In this document: one piece after another, positions 1 to 11,450 of the stretch
Position numbering within the stretch: the first letter of the stretch is position 1
How the letters are laid out: each line of letters opens with the position of its first letter
NCBI GenBank assembly: GCA_015709575.1
Contig: CP054190.1
Span: 930,001-994,000, forward strand
Source: Planctomycetia bacterium
GTDB lineage: Bacteria > Planctomycetota > Phycisphaerae > UBA1845 > Fen-1342
Direction: 5' to 3'
DNA: 64,000 nt
Translations under genes and position numbers: made by a program
The notes under the pieces: generated by a model
The model's database searches: none
What the model saw: the letters and a program-made list of their open reading frames with translations, nothing else
Told to the model about the DNA's origin: nothing

Positions 1-913
1 AGTAGCAGATCACGCCGCCGGCGAACCAGCGGCTCGCGCCCGGCTCATCCGTCAGCAGCTTGCCCAGCAGGCCGGCCGTGCAGGACTCGGCGACGGTCAG
101 CATCCCACTTTCCTCGATCAACATTCGTCCGATCGCACCTGCCAGCGTTTCGTCGTCGCGCCCGAAGACCAGCGGCCCGAGCCGCGCACGTAACTCGGTC
201 TCGGCTTCATCCGCGAGGCGCGTCGCCGTAGCGGAGTCATCGGCGGTCGCATTGATGCGAACGCCGACGATGCCGAGCCGGGCGGTCGTGCCGATTTCGG
301 GGTTGCGCCCGCGAGCCATCAGATCGCGAATTTTCGCGCCAATCGCCGCCTCTCCCTCGCCAATACAGCGCAATTGGCGCTGCAGCACGACACCGGCGGC
401 CGTCGGCAGTCGCGGCGCGACCTCCATGTCGAACATCGCCTTCATTTCGCTCGGCACGCCGGGCAGAGCGAAGACTGGCGTTTCACGCAGACGCAGGTAA
501 ATACCGGGGGCGGTGCCGCATGTGTTCGGCAGGGCCTCCGCGCCGATCGGCAGCAGCGCCTGGGCAAAATTGCCCTCGTGCATGGATCGCCCGCGGGCGT
601 GAAAATACTCGCGGATGCGGTCGAGGCTCTCGGCGTGTGGCTCGAGCGGTGTGCCGGCCGCGTCGGCCAGGGCTTGCCGAGTCAGGTCGTCCTCGGTGGG
701 GCCAAGACCGCCCGTGATCAACACCAGGTCGGCGTGCGAGGCGGCGGCGTCGAGCACGCCGAGAATGTCGGCCAGTTCATCGGCGACGGTCAGGTGCCGG
801 ACGGCCCGGATGCCGCGGGCGCTGAGGCGCTGTGCCAGCCACGCCGCGTTTGTATCAACGGTTTGCCCGAGTGTCAGCTCGGTGCCGATCGAGATGATCC
901 ACGCCGTGCGCAT
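1..913 (-). CDS. cinA: CinA-family protein (competence/damage-inducible), 3' end cut by window edge
   Basis: The 304 complete codons visible start at an ATG whose product opens MRTAWIISIGTELTLGQ and continues through VLITGGLGPTEDDLT, the molybdopterin-binding (MoaB/MogA-like) fold of CinA. Further on, FALPGVPSEMKAMF and the start of the C-terminal amidase-like domain (TVAESCTAGLLGKLL, then RWFAGGVICY) follow in the family order. CinA proteins act in pyridine-nucleotide recycling: ADP-ribose pyrophosphatase in the N-terminal part and NMN deamidase in the C-terminal part. About 100 residues of the C-terminal domain lie beyond the left edge. It is divergent from the YgfZ-like gene, with about 135 bases between starts. 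Confidence 0.93.
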   Translation of the reverse strand, partial: MRTAWIISIGTELTLGQTVDTNAAWLAQRLSARGIRAVRHLTVADELADILGVLDAAASHADLVLITGGLGPTEDDLTRQALADAAGTPLEPHAESLDRIREYFHARGRSMHEGNFAQALLPIGAEALPNTCGTAPGIYLRLRETPVFALPGVPSEMKAMFDMEVAPRLPTAAGVVLQRQLRCIGEGEAAIGAKIRDLMARGRNPEIGTTARLGIVGVRINATADDSATATRLADEAETELRARLGPLVFGRDDETLAGAIGRMLIEESGMLTVAESCTAGLLGKLLTDEPGASRWFAGGVICY

Positions 914-1049
914 CCGCAATCCTGATGCCGGCAGCGCCCGGCACGATATCCTTATGGTTCCGGCCCGTCGCGATGGTCCTCAACGGGTGTGACGGCTGTC
1001 CGCTGGGTCGAAAGTGTGTCGCAGGCGAACCGTCACGACAAGGGCGAAG

Positions 1050-2099
1050 ATGTCGAATTCACGGACGACGGCGAAGGCGGGGGCGGCGGGCGGGCCGCGT
1101 CCCGCCGAGACCACTCTTCTCAGCGGACAGGCTGTGCCGGCGCATTTCGGCGATCCGCACGCCGAGGCGGGGGCGGCTCGAGTCGATGCGACCATGTTCG
1201 ACCGCAGTGATCGGGCGCTGTTGCGCGTGGAAGGCGCGGATCGTCAGGCCTGGCTGCACAACCTCCTGACAAACGACATCAAGCGATTGACGCCGGGGCA
1301 GGGGTGCTATGCGTTCGCCTGCGACGTGCGCGGGCGGGTACAATTCGATCTCAATGTGCTGTGCGATTCCGACGCGCTGGTTCTGGATTCTGCCGCGGAT
1401 CGGCGCGAATTGCTGCACAAGTGGCTGGATCGATACCTGTTGTCGGAAAGGGCGACGATTGCGACCGAGGATAGCCTCGGGCGGATCGGGCTGAGCGGTC
1501 CGCGGGCAGTCGAGATTGTGCGGGCGATTGCCGGGGAGGCGGCCGCGGCGCTTGCGGAGTTCGGGCATTGCGAGTTGTCGGGTGCGAGTGCCGGCGAGCG
1601 GCTGGTTCGTCATGATTTTGCGGGCAGCGTGGGGTTTGAGCTTCTGGTGCGGGATATCGGCGCCTGGTGGGAGCGCCTGGCGCGAGAGCATGGCGTGCGG
1701 CCCGCGGGGCTGATCGCGCTTGACGCGCTGCGGATCGAGGCGGGAATTCCGTGGTACGGGCGCGAGATTGACGAGCGGACCGTCGCGCCGGAGTCGGGGC
1801 AGATCGGTCGAGCGATCGTGTATGACAAGGGCTGCTACCTGGGGCAGGAGATCGTCGAGCGGATGCGCTCATTCGGGAATCCCGCCCGCAGGCTGGCGCG
1901 GATGCGCGTGCAAGGAGACGCAGATTGCGACATTCCGGCGCCATTGACGCTGAACGGCACGGAATGCGGACGATTGACGTCGCTGTCGGCGCTGGGGGAT
2001 GGCGCGACGCGCGCGGGGCTTGGGTTCGTGCGTTTCGCGATCGCGCCGGGAGCGCTGTTAGTCCTCGGTGAATCGGGGCGCGAAGTGCAACTGCTCTGA
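1050..2099 (+). CDS. ygfZ: YgfZ/GcvT-type folate-binding protein
   Basis: A 349-aa protein with the YgfZ signature KGCYLGQEIVERMRSFGNPARR near residue 265 and an N-terminal aminomethyltransferase-like half (LLRVEGADRQAWLHNLLTNDI). YgfZ proteins bind tetrahydrofolate and help build or repair Fe-S enzymes such as MiaB; they are related to GcvT but lack the glycine-cleavage role. The conserved KGCYxGQE motif favours YgfZ over true GcvT, and no other glycine-cleavage genes are nearby. Start chosen at the ATG preceded by AGGGCGAAG; an in-frame ATG 36 bases upstream is less likely. An isc operon lies elsewhere in the window, which fits a role in Fe-S biology, but there is no linkage. Confidence 0.85.
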   Translation: MSNSRTTAKAGAAGGPRPAETTLLSGQAVPAHFGDPHAEAGAARVDATMFDRSDRALLRVEGADRQAWLHNLLTNDIKRLTPGQGCYAFACDVRGRVQFDLNVLCDSDALVLDSAADRRELLHKWLDRYLLSERATIATEDSLGRIGLSGPRAVEIVRAIAGEAAAALAEFGHCELSGASAGERLVRHDFAGSVGFELLVRDIGAWWERLAREHGVRPAGLIALDALRIEAGIPWYGREIDERTVAPESGQIGRAIVYDKGCYLGQEIVERMRSFGNPARRLARMRVQGDADCDIPAPLTLNGTECGRLTSLSALGDGATRAGLGFVRFAIAPGALLVLGESGREVQLL

Positions 2100-2310
2100 G
2101 GCGGCGGTGAAGAATCCGCACTCTGCGGATATACTTCGTTTCAGGGAGGCGCGGAGCGAACGCGGCGATCGCCAGGCGTGGGTCGATCGGGCCGTTTGCA
2201 CTGCTCGAACCATTTGTCCGATATGGATTTGTGTGAGACGCGGAGTCTGTCACGAAGGGATCGGGGCGGCACGATTGGCAGGAGGCGCTGACATCCGCTC
2301 AAGACATTCG

Positions 2311-3630
2311 ATGTTGTTCGGGTTTCAATTGCTGCTCGTAGGGGCAGCGTTGCTGTGGCCGTTGACCGGCTGCGCTGTGCATCAGCCGCGGGGGTTGGGG
2401 CTGCTGGAGCGGGTGCGCGAACCGGAGACGGGGCGGCGATTCTGGTTATACCTGCCCGAGCAGTATGTCAGCGGTACGGCCGCTGAGCGAAACTCGCGGC
2501 GGTGGCCGATGGTGGTGTCGTGTCACGGGCTCAAGCCGTTTGACAATGCCCGGCCGCAGGCACTGGAGTGGGAGGCGGAGGCTGATCGATACGGCTTCAT
2601 CGTCGTCGCTCCGGAACTGCGAGCGCCGGACGTGCTGGCACAGTTCCCGGTTCGCTCGCGACACTCGGCCTTCGTCGAGGATGAGCGCTGCACGGTCGCG
2701 ATTGTGGACCATGTGGTGCAGCAGTATGGCGCGGATGCGAGCAACGTACTGGCGACGAGCTGGAGCAGCGGGGGGTATCTGGCGCACTCGCTGCTGAATC
2801 AATATCCGGACAAATTCACCTGCCTGGCGGTTCGGCAGTCCAACTTCTCCGAACATGTGCTCGATTCGTCCAAGACCCCGCGCTCGCTCTATGCGCCGAT
2901 CCTGATCGTGAACACCGAGCATGACGTGGGCATCTGCCTGTCGGAGTCGCGACGGGCGCGCGAGTGGTATGCCAGCCACGGCTTCAAGAACTGCGGGTGG
3001 GTGCTGGTGCGCGGGCTGGGGCATGAGCGCACGCCGGACGTGGCCGCATCGTTCTTCGCACAGGTGGCGGGTGTTCAACCGCGGACGCCGAGCGAAGCGC
3101 TGGCGCGGCGGCAGGTGATCGACGGCAACGCGGAAGGGCTGGCGGTGCTTGCGGGAACTCTGTCGCGCGGTGTGGCGAAGCGTCAGCCGGCGCTGGCATC
3201 GGCCGGTCGTCCGACTGTTGCGGAGCCGCGTACCGATCGCACAGCGATGGAGCTCAATGGCGGTGTTCGCAGCGCCGGACCGCAGGATGCGGGGCGCCCA
3301 CCAGTGCGGCCGACGCCGGGGGCCGCCGGGCCGGTGGGAATCCGGCTCACGACGGCGGTGGGGATCGAGCCGCTGAATCTTGGATTTTCTGCGGATTGCC
3401 CGGCGGACTGGCTGCGCTCGGGGACATTTCTCTGGTCGCTCAACGGCGATCCGCTGTGCACTGGCAGCAACGGCCAGAAGACGCTGACGCGCCCGGGCGA
3501 ATATGTGCTTGAATTACTGGTGCTGACCAGCGGCGGCGTGGAGTATCGCGCGTCGCGGACGATTCGCGTGATGCCGCAGCAGCGTTCGGCGACGGGTGCG
3601 GCGGCGTCGATGGCGCCGCGGGTGCCCTGA
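2311..3630 (+). CDS. Esterase-like alpha/beta-hydrolase lipoprotein with C-terminal PKD-like domain
   Basis: 439 aa. The N-terminus MLFGFQLLLVGAALLWPLTGC is a lipoprotein signal with the lipobox LTGC, so the product should be lipid-anchored outside the cytoplasmic membrane. The central domain resembles PHB-depolymerase/feruloyl-esterase type hydrolases: FWLYLPEQY and MVVSCHGLKP near the start of the domain, a nucleophile elbow SWSSGGYLAHS, an acidic residue in IVNTEHDVG and a histidine in GLGHERTPD. The last ~90 residues form a PKD/Ig-like beta domain (FLWSLNGDPLCTGSNG to EYRASRTIRV). The substrate cannot be told. The start was chosen for the signal peptide; the longer open frame upstream overlaps the previous gene and has no secretory signal. 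Confidence 0.75.
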   Translation: MLFGFQLLLVGAALLWPLTGCAVHQPRGLGLLERVREPETGRRFWLYLPEQYVSGTAAERNSRRWPMVVSCHGLKPFDNARPQALEWEAEADRYGFIVVAPELRAPDVLAQFPVRSRHSAFVEDERCTVAIVDHVVQQYGADASNVLATSWSSGGYLAHSLLNQYPDKFTCLAVRQSNFSEHVLDSSKTPRSLYAPILIVNTEHDVGICLSESRRAREWYASHGFKNCGWVLVRGLGHERTPDVAASFFAQVAGVQPRTPSEALARRQVIDGNAEGLAVLAGTLSRGVAKRQPALASAGRPTVAEPRTDRTAMELNGGVRSAGPQDAGRPPVRPTPGAAGPVGIRLTTAVGIEPLNLGFSADCPADWLRSGTFLWSLNGDPLCTGSNGQKTLTRPGEYVLELLVLTSGGVEYRASRTIRVMPQQRSATGAAASMAPRVP

Positions 3631-3696
3631 GTGGTGCGGTTGCGCGGCGCAACGCCCGGGTGTTCGGCGCAACGGTCGTGCGGCACGACAGCGGTC

Positions 3697-3783
3697 TCAG
3701 AAAATCTTCACTGCTCCGGAACATTGGCGCCGTGCGCGGATTCCGAAAACCCGCATTGCTCAGGAGCAATCGCACGGCGCGCC
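3697..3783 (+). repeat. Two-copy 45-base direct repeat containing a nested inverted repeat
   Basis: Copy 1 covers 3697-3741 and copy 2 covers 3742-3783 (truncated by one codon). They align without gaps. In one reading frame both encode S-E-N-x-H-C-S-G-x-x-A, and 8 of the 13 differences fall at third codon positions. The same DNA holds two nested perfect inverted repeats: GCGCCGTGCG (3727-3736) with CGCACGGCGC (3771-3780), and ATTGCTC (3755-3761) with GAGCAAT (3764-3770). It lies between the esterase and HIT genes. A 63-aa frame (GTG 3631 to stop 3822) runs through it, but I cannot show that it is translated. Confidence 0.6.
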
Positions 3784-3826
3784 GCAGCTTGCCATATCTG
3801 GAACCACACGAACGGGGCTTGATCCC

Positions 3827-4345
3827 ATGCCCGAGTTTCAACAGAACATCTGGGCGCCGTGGCGGATGGAGTACATCTCGGAACTGCACGAGGGCGATGC
3901 GCCGGCGTGCTTCCTGTGCGACTATGCGGCCAACCCGCAGCGGGACGCGGACAACCTGGTCGTGCTGCGCGGGCGTCACACGCTGATGCTGATGAACCGG
4001 TTTCCGTATACGGGGGGGCACCTGCTGATCGCGCCGCTGGAGCACGGTGGGGACTTGGCGGCGCTGCCTGCGGAAGTGGGACACGAACTGTCCGCAAGAC
4101 TTGCGGATGGCTTGCGGGTGCTGGCCGATGCACTCTCGCCGCAGGGATACAACATCGGGATGAACCTGGGAAGGTGCGCGGGAGCCGGGCTGCCGGATCA
4201 TCTGCACTGGCACATCGTGCCGCGCTGGGGCGGAGATACGAATTTCATGCCGGTGGTGGGGGATGTGCGCGTCATTCCGGAGGCGCTGCGGCGGACGCAC
4301 GAGCGGCTGTGCGCGGCGGTGCGGAAGCTGGCGGTGGGGGGGTAG
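3827..4345 (+). CDS. HIT-family hydrolase/phosphorylase
   Basis: 172 aa with the histidine triad HLHWHIVPR (H-x-H-x-H) near residue 126 and an N-terminal CFLC pair (near residues 26-29), as in the bacterial Ap4A-phosphorylase-like HIT branch. The opening NIWAPWRMEYI is typical of that branch. These enzymes cleave dinucleoside polyphosphates or nucleotide phosphoramidates through a histidyl-nucleotide intermediate; which substrate applies here cannot be read from the sequence. The ATG start gives the usual N-terminus; the longer upstream frame runs through the repeat region and is not family-like. The gene converges on fmdB. Confidence 0.9.
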   Translation: MPEFQQNIWAPWRMEYISELHEGDAPACFLCDYAANPQRDADNLVVLRGRHTLMLMNRFPYTGGHLLIAPLEHGGDLAALPAEVGHELSARLADGLRVLADALSPQGYNIGMNLGRCAGAGLPDHLHWHIVPRWGGDTNFMPVVGDVRVIPEALRRTHERLCAAVRKLAVGG

Positions 4346-4498
4346 CAGCCCGTTGATAACGTCGCCGCGGCTCTGAAAAACCGCGTTTACGACAGCATCA
4401 GCAGGTTCGAAAATGCCTCGAATGGACTTCCTCAACGGACTGCCAGGGTGGGCGGGGGCGACCACACTGCGGTCATCAATGCGCGGCGCAGCAGCCTC

Positions 4499-4993
4499 TC
4501 ACCGCTTCGTTCGGGATCCCGACCTTCGCCCCGCGTTTGCTGGCTTCTTCGACGTGAGAGCCTTTGGCTTCTGCGCACCGGTAGCCCGCTTTGCTGAACC
4601 AGCGGCCCTGGTTATCGTATCGGCTGCCGGCTTCGGCGAACCTGCCGACTGCGCCCGCGAACTGGCTGCGGGTTTCGCCGATTCGGCCGCGGGCGACTTC
4701 GATTCTGCGGATGGCTTGGCGGACTCCGCCGCAGTTTTCGTTGAATCGGCCGCGGGTTTGGCAGCGTCCGCCGACGGCTTGTCGGCCTCGGCCGCCTTTC
4801 GATAGGACTCGCTGCGATAGTCGGTCTGGTAGAACCCGCTGCCCTTGAAGATCACGCCTGCGCCGATGCCGAGCAAACGGCGGAGCTTCTGCTTCCCGCA
4901 GGATGGGCATTTGCGCAGCGGGACCGCCGTGATGGACTGGAATTCCTCGAATCGATGGTTGCACGCTTCGCAGGCGTATTCGTAGGTTGGCAT
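4499..4993 (-). CDS. FmdB-type zinc ribbon protein with Ala/Lys-rich tail
   Basis: 164 aa. Residues 1-40 are the FmdB/CxxC zinc ribbon: MPTYEYACEACNHRFEEFQS with the second pair CPSCG near residue 34. Residues ~42-65 carry the usual GVIFKGSGFYQTDYR. The remaining ~100 residues are a low-complexity tail of repeated A-x-S/A-K-P-A-A-E/D units, ending in a basic stretch. FmdB ribbons are small, widespread and mostly uncharacterised; some were linked to regulation of formamidase genes. SD GGGGAG precedes the ATG. Only 17 bases separate it from the grpE stop, so it is the last cistron of the chaperone cluster. The tail could bind nucleic acid or the ribosome, but that is inference. Confidence 0.85.
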   Translation of the reverse strand: MPTYEYACEACNHRFEEFQSITAVPLRKCPSCGKQKLRRLLGIGAGVIFKGSGFYQTDYRSESYRKAAEADKPSADAAKPAADSTKTAAESAKPSAESKSPAAESAKPAASSRAQSAGSPKPAADTITRAAGSAKRATGAQKPKALTSKKPANAGRRSGSRTKR

Positions 4994-5010
4994 GTCTGTT
5001 CTCCCCGGTA

Positions 5011-5616
5011 TCAGCCGGATGCCGGGCCGGTCGAGATCACCACCTTCGCGGCCCGCAGCACGCGATCGTGCATGCGATAGCCGCGTTCCAGTTCGCGCAG
5101 CACGGTGCCCGCGGGTACGTCGGCGCTGGGCTGCTGCATCAGCGCCTGATGGAGATCGGGGTCGAAGGGGCGGCCCTCGGCCTCGATCGGCCGTACGCCG
5201 CGCCGCCGCAGCAGATCGAGAAAATGCTCGGTGGTGATTCGTACACCATCGGCGATGGCGGCGGAATCCGCTCCCTGGGCCGCGGATTGCTGCGTGCGGG
5301 CGAGGTCGTCCAGCACGACCAGCAGGTCGCGGGCGAAATCCGCCTCCGCAAAACGCAGCGCCTCCTCCTTGTCGCGCTGCAGGCGGGACGCCAGGTTGCG
5401 TCCGTCGGCGATCAGGCGCAGATTCTTCTCGCGCAGCTCGGCCAGCTCTCGCTCAGGCGTAAGCGGGCCAGCGGAATCGCTCTCGCCGGAATGCGCGGCC
5501 GAGTGTCGCGGGTCCGCCGGACAGTCGCCGGCGCCGGAATCGGCACGCGGATCGTCTGCAGCGGCACCAGCAGTGCCGCAACCGGGCGCGGTCGGGTTGT
5601 GTTCCACAGGAGTCAT
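5011..5616 (-). CDS. grpE: GrpE nucleotide exchange factor
   Basis: 201 aa. An acidic, unstructured N-terminus of ~50 residues is followed by a long helix (ELAELREKNLRLIADGRNLASRLQRDKEEALRF, quoted in part) and the C-terminal beta domain, with GVRPIEAEGRPFDPDLHQAL and the closing AKVVISTG. GrpE releases ADP from DnaK and works with DnaJ, whose gene lies directly upstream. SD GGAGG sits seven bases before the ATG. The order dnaJ-grpE without dnaK is unusual; the partner DnaK must be encoded outside this window, unless HscA (47.5 kb) is served, which the family would not predict. Confidence 0.95.
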   Translation of the reverse strand: MTPVEHNPTAPGCGTAGAAADDPRADSGAGDCPADPRHSAAHSGESDSAGPLTPERELAELREKNLRLIADGRNLASRLQRDKEEALRFAEADFARDLLVVLDDLARTQQSAAQGADSAAIADGVRITTEHFLDLLRRRGVRPIEAEGRPFDPDLHQALMQQPSADVPAGTVLRELERGYRMHDRVLRAAKVVISTGPASG

Positions 5617-5696
5617 GTCGTACCTCCACGATTCGGTTCTTGCGCTCGACTACGTACCTGGCAACGCGAGCGCGACCGAACGGGTGCGGCGGCGCG

Positions 5697-6842
5697 TTAT
5701 GCGCCGGCGTCGCCCTTGCCCATCAGGTAGTCCTTCATTCGCTCGAAGAAGCCGCGCGACTCCGGCAGCGCGGTGTTGTCCTCGGTGGCGGCGAGCTGGC
5801 GCAGCAGCTCTTCCTGCTTTCGCGTGAGGCGCTTCGGAATTTCGACCAGCACCTGCACGATCTCGTCGCCGCTCCGGCCGGTGTTGATGTTCGGCAGCCC
5901 CTTGCCGGATAGCTTGAACACGGTGCCGTGCTGCGTGCCGGCCGGGATGCGCAGCGGCGCGCGGCCGGCCAGCGTCGGCACCTCGACCTGCCCGCCGAGA
6001 GCCGCCTGTGTGAAGCTGATCGGCAATCGACAGATCAGGTGATCCCCGTCGCGAACGAGGAATGGGTGTTCGGCGATGCGGATGACGCAGAGCAGGTCGC
6101 CGCGCGACTGGCCGCCGGGGCCCGGCTCCCCCTCCCCGCGCACGCGAATCATCTGGCCGTCATGGATGCCGCGCGGCACCTTGACGCTGACGACGACCTC
6201 CTTCGCGGCGCGCCCGCTGCCGCCGCAGTCGCGGCAGGGCTTGGTAATGGTCTGGCCGCGACCGGAGCACGAAGGACACTCGACCACCTGGCGGGTGACG
6301 AAGAAGCCCATCGACTGCTGGCGCTCGACCTGCCCGTAACCGCCGCAGGTCTTGCAGGGGGTGGTGCTGGTGCCGGGGGCGGCGCCGCGTCCGGAGCAGG
6401 GCTGGCAATAATCCTGGCGCTCGAAGCGCAGGGTGCGCTCGGTGCCGGTGGCGACATCCTGCAGTTCCAGCTCGAGCGCGGTCTGGATGTCCACGCCGGC
6501 CGCGCCGCGCGAGCGACCGCGTCCGCGCCCGCCGCCGAATGCTCCGCCGAGCAGCTCCTCAAAGACGCTGAAAATGTCATCCGCGCGCATGTGGGCGAAA
6601 TCGTGCATCGGCACGCCGTTCAGCCCCTCGTGCCCGAAGCGGTCATAGCGGGAGCGCTTCTCAGGATCCGAGAGCACCTCGTACGCTTCCGCGGCCTGCT
6701 TGAAGTTCTGCTCAGCGCCCGGCTCGCGGTTGCGATCCGGGTGATATTTCATCGCCGCCTGGCGGTAGGCGCGCTTGATGTCGTCGGCCGAGGATTCGCG
6801 TCCGACGCCGAGCACTTCGTAGTAGTCGCGCTTGGAGGACAC
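5697..6842 (-). CDS. dnaJ: DnaJ co-chaperone
   Basis: 381 aa from a GTG start ([14 protein letters not shown]). The order is: J domain with HPD ([10 protein letters not shown]) at residues ~1-70, Gly/Phe-Gly/Arg-rich linker ([15 protein letters not shown]), four CxxCxGxG-type zinc repeats ([32 protein letters not shown]), then the substrate-binding C-terminal domains. All residues expected of class I DnaJ are present. The open frame continues to 7016, but the extra ~58 residues are not DnaJ-like and overlap a hairpin, so the GTG was chosen. About 80 bases separate it from grpE. It lies downstream of groEL1, past a hairpin that may end or process the groEL transcript. Confidence 0.95.
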   Translation of the reverse strand: MSSKRDYYEVLGVGRESSADDIKRAYRQAAMKYHPDRNREPGAEQNFKQAAEAYEVLSDPEKRSRYDRFGHEGLNGVPMHDFAHMRADDIFSVFEELLGGAFGGGRGRGRSRGAAGVDIQTALELELQDVATGTERTLRFERQDYCQPCSGRGAAPGTSTTPCKTCGGYGQVERQQSMGFFVTRQVVECPSCSGRGQTITKPCRDCGGSGRAAKEVVVSVKVPRGIHDGQMIRVRGEGEPGPGGQSRGDLLCVIRIAEHPFLVRDGDHLICRLPISFTQAALGGQVEVPTLAGRAPLRIPAGTQHGTVFKLSGKGLPNINTGRSGDEIVQVLVEIPKRLTRKQEELLRQLAATEDNTALPESRGFFERMKDYLMGKGDAGA

Positions 6843-6920
6843 TGGGCAGCGATTTCCTCGATCAAGGCCGGCCGGCGGCGGCCAGCAAGCACCGCGCAGG
6901 ACCAAGACGCGGATGACAAG

Positions 6921-6953
6921 GACAGGGGCGTCCGCCGTGCGAACGCCCCTGTC
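6921..6953 (-). terminator. Hairpin between groEL1 and dnaJ
   Basis: A perfect 11-bp stem (GACAGGGGCGT at 6921-6931, complement at 6943-6953) with an 11-base loop. It sits 87 bases after the groEL1 stop and ~80 bases before the dnaJ start. No T-run follows on the minus strand, so it may be an mRNA-processing or stabilising hairpin rather than a strong terminator. Confidence 0.5.
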
Positions 6954-7040
6954 CCGTGAATCCGACTCAATGTCGAACGGACCGGCGGCGAGCGAAATCC
7001 GCGCCGCGGCGGCCACACTTCTCGGCAGGGGAGGCCGCGA

Positions 7041-8657
<1,617 letters not shown>

Positions 8658-8682
8658 GGAAACCTCTGGTTCGGGGTTGCGG

Positions 8683-8703
8683 CGAGCGCTTCAGTCGCGC
8701 TCG
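8683..8703 (-). promoter_or_regulatory. Hairpin in groES-groEL1 gap
   Basis: A perfect 7-bp stem (CGAGCGC / GCGCTCG) with a 7-base loop, ~25 bases upstream of the groEL1 start and just upstream of its SD. Comparable hairpins precede groES and groEL2 (see findings). Function unknown; a translation or processing element is possible. Confidence 0.35.
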
Positions 8704-8748
8704 TCGTTCATGCCGGAATCTTCACGCCTACGACAGTGGCGCGGCGCA

Positions 8749-9087
8749 TCAGTCCTGGACGGCCAGGATGTCTGACTCGCGCAGGATGACAAACTTGGCG
8801 CCGTCGATCTCGATCTCGTTTCCGCTGTACTTGCCGTAATACACACGATCGCCGACACGGACGGACATCGTGCCGCGCGCGCCGGTGGACTCGATCAGCT
8901 TGCCGGGGCCGGTCGCGAGAACCTTGCCGACGGTCGGCTTCTCGCGGGCGGTATCGGGCAGCACGATGCCGCCGGCGGTGCGCTCCTCGGCCTCCAGCGG
9001 CTGCACGACGACGCGATCGTCGAGCGGGCGGAGGTTCAGGTTGATCGCCTTGGTGTCCTTCTTCGGGGAAGCGACTGCGGTAGCCAT
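8749..9087 (-). CDS. groES1: GroES co-chaperonin, first copy
   Basis: 112 aa. After a ~17-residue extension (MATAVASPKKDTKAINL) comes the canonical Gro[31 protein letters not shown], a mobile-loop region around ERTAGGIVL, then GDRVYYGKYSGNEIEIDG and the closing ESDILAV. The lid co-operates with a GroEL ring, presumably GroEL1 just downstream. The extension makes it longer than the usual ~95-100 aa; an internal start is not available because the first methionine is the only one before the domain. SD GGAG lies 7-8 bases upstream and two GC-rich hairpins lie before that. Confidence 0.95.
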   Translation of the reverse strand: MATAVASPKKDTKAINLNLRPLDDRVVVQPLEAEERTAGGIVLPDTAREKPTVGKVLATGPGKLIESTGARGTMSVRVGDRVYYGKYSGNEIEIDGAKFVILRESDILAVQD

Positions 9088-9105
9088 GCGTCTTTCTCCG
9101 TCAGG

Positions 9106-9155
9106 GGCGGGCGCTGACGCCCGCCGCGGTTGCTGCGCGGGCTGAAAAGCCCGCG
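9106..9155 (-). promoter_or_regulatory. Two tandem hairpins upstream of groES1
   Basis: Hairpin A: 8-bp perfect stem GGCGGGCG / CGCCCGCC at 9106-9125 with a 4-base loop. Hairpin B: 8-bp perfect stem CGCGGGCT / AGCCCGCG at 9136-9155 with a 4-base loop. They lie between the 72-aa ORF and groES1, directly upstream of the groES SD. No T-run follows on either strand. Confidence 0.4.
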
Positions 9156-9216
9156 GATACCCAGGTTGTGCCGTCGCGTTGCGACGGCGGAATCACACAC
9201 AGTCAGTCGGGGCGGG

Positions 9217-9435
9217 TCAGGCGGAAACCTCGCACACCTGCCCGTGACGAACGGCGAGTTCTTCGCCGGGTTCGTCGACCCACAACACATACTCCCAGTC
9301 CGGCGCCGCCACGCCCACGTCGCTCGCGGGCACTTCCCGCCGGTCCACGATCAGGCCCTGCTGTCCGAGGTACGGTCCGTCCAGCAGCGCCACCAGCGAA
9401 CCCAGCGGCAGCGGCACACTCTCCGTCATCGTCAC
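9217..9435 (-). CDS. 72-aa acidic protein between groEL2 and groES1
   Basis: Not recognised. The product is acidic, without signal peptide or membrane segment, and contains GSLVALLDGPYLGQQGLIVDR followed by DWEYVLWVDEPGEELAV, a pattern reminiscent of a small KOW/SH3-like beta barrel. The GTG start has GGAG seven bases upstream; an ATG two codons in is the alternative. It starts 65 bases after the groEL2 stop and ends 130 bases before groES1, all on the same strand, so it probably shares transcripts with the chaperonins. A second overlapping frame (9203-9439) is less protein-like. A co-chaperone or regulator role is only a guess from position. Confidence 0.6.
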   Translation of the reverse strand: MTMTESVPLPLGSLVALLDGPYLGQQGLIVDRREVPASDVGVAAPDWEYVLWVDEPGEELAVRHGQVCEVSA

Positions 9436-9499
9436 TCACGAACTCCGTTTCGAATCCCTGATGCCGGACAGCGAACGCGCCGTCCGCGCTGCGGGCGGT

Positions 9500-11182
<1,683 letters not shown>

Positions 11183-11222
11183 GGGACCGGTCTCCTTAAG
11201 GTCTGTCTACGAACGAGGGTCG

Positions 11223-11261
11223 AATCCGAAACTCCGGATTGCAGGGCGGCGCGGCCGCCCT
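11223..11261 (-). promoter_or_regulatory. Two hairpins upstream of groEL2
   Basis: AATCCG/CGGATT (11223-11240, 6-base loop) and AGGGCGGC/GCCGCCCT (11243-11261, 3-base loop) lie 40-80 bases before the groEL2 ATG, in the probable 5' leader. They parallel the hairpins before groES1 and groEL1. Confidence 0.35.
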
Positions 11262-11450
11262 CGTCGGCGGCGTGGCTGGACGCTCTGCGCGAGATGAGGA
11301 CTGCAAGCTGGGTGCCACTCCACGAGGAGATCAGGCAGCGCCTAAAGTATTTATTTCAATAAGCTTGCGACGCATGAGCGCGGGCCATCCACAGCCGTGG
11401 AAGCGCCCCGTGTCGGCGTGACAGTGCCAAAGTGACAGGCAGGCAGTGGG

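Noticed and set aside
6843..7016. N-terminal extension of dnaJ
   Set aside because: The frame is open to 7016 but the extra residues are not DnaJ-like and overlap the hairpin; the GTG at 6842 gives the standard length.
11183..11450. CIRCE operator upstream of groEL2
   Set aside because: No TTAGCACTC-N9-GAGTGCTAA or close variant was found; only hairpins and an AT-rich patch are present.
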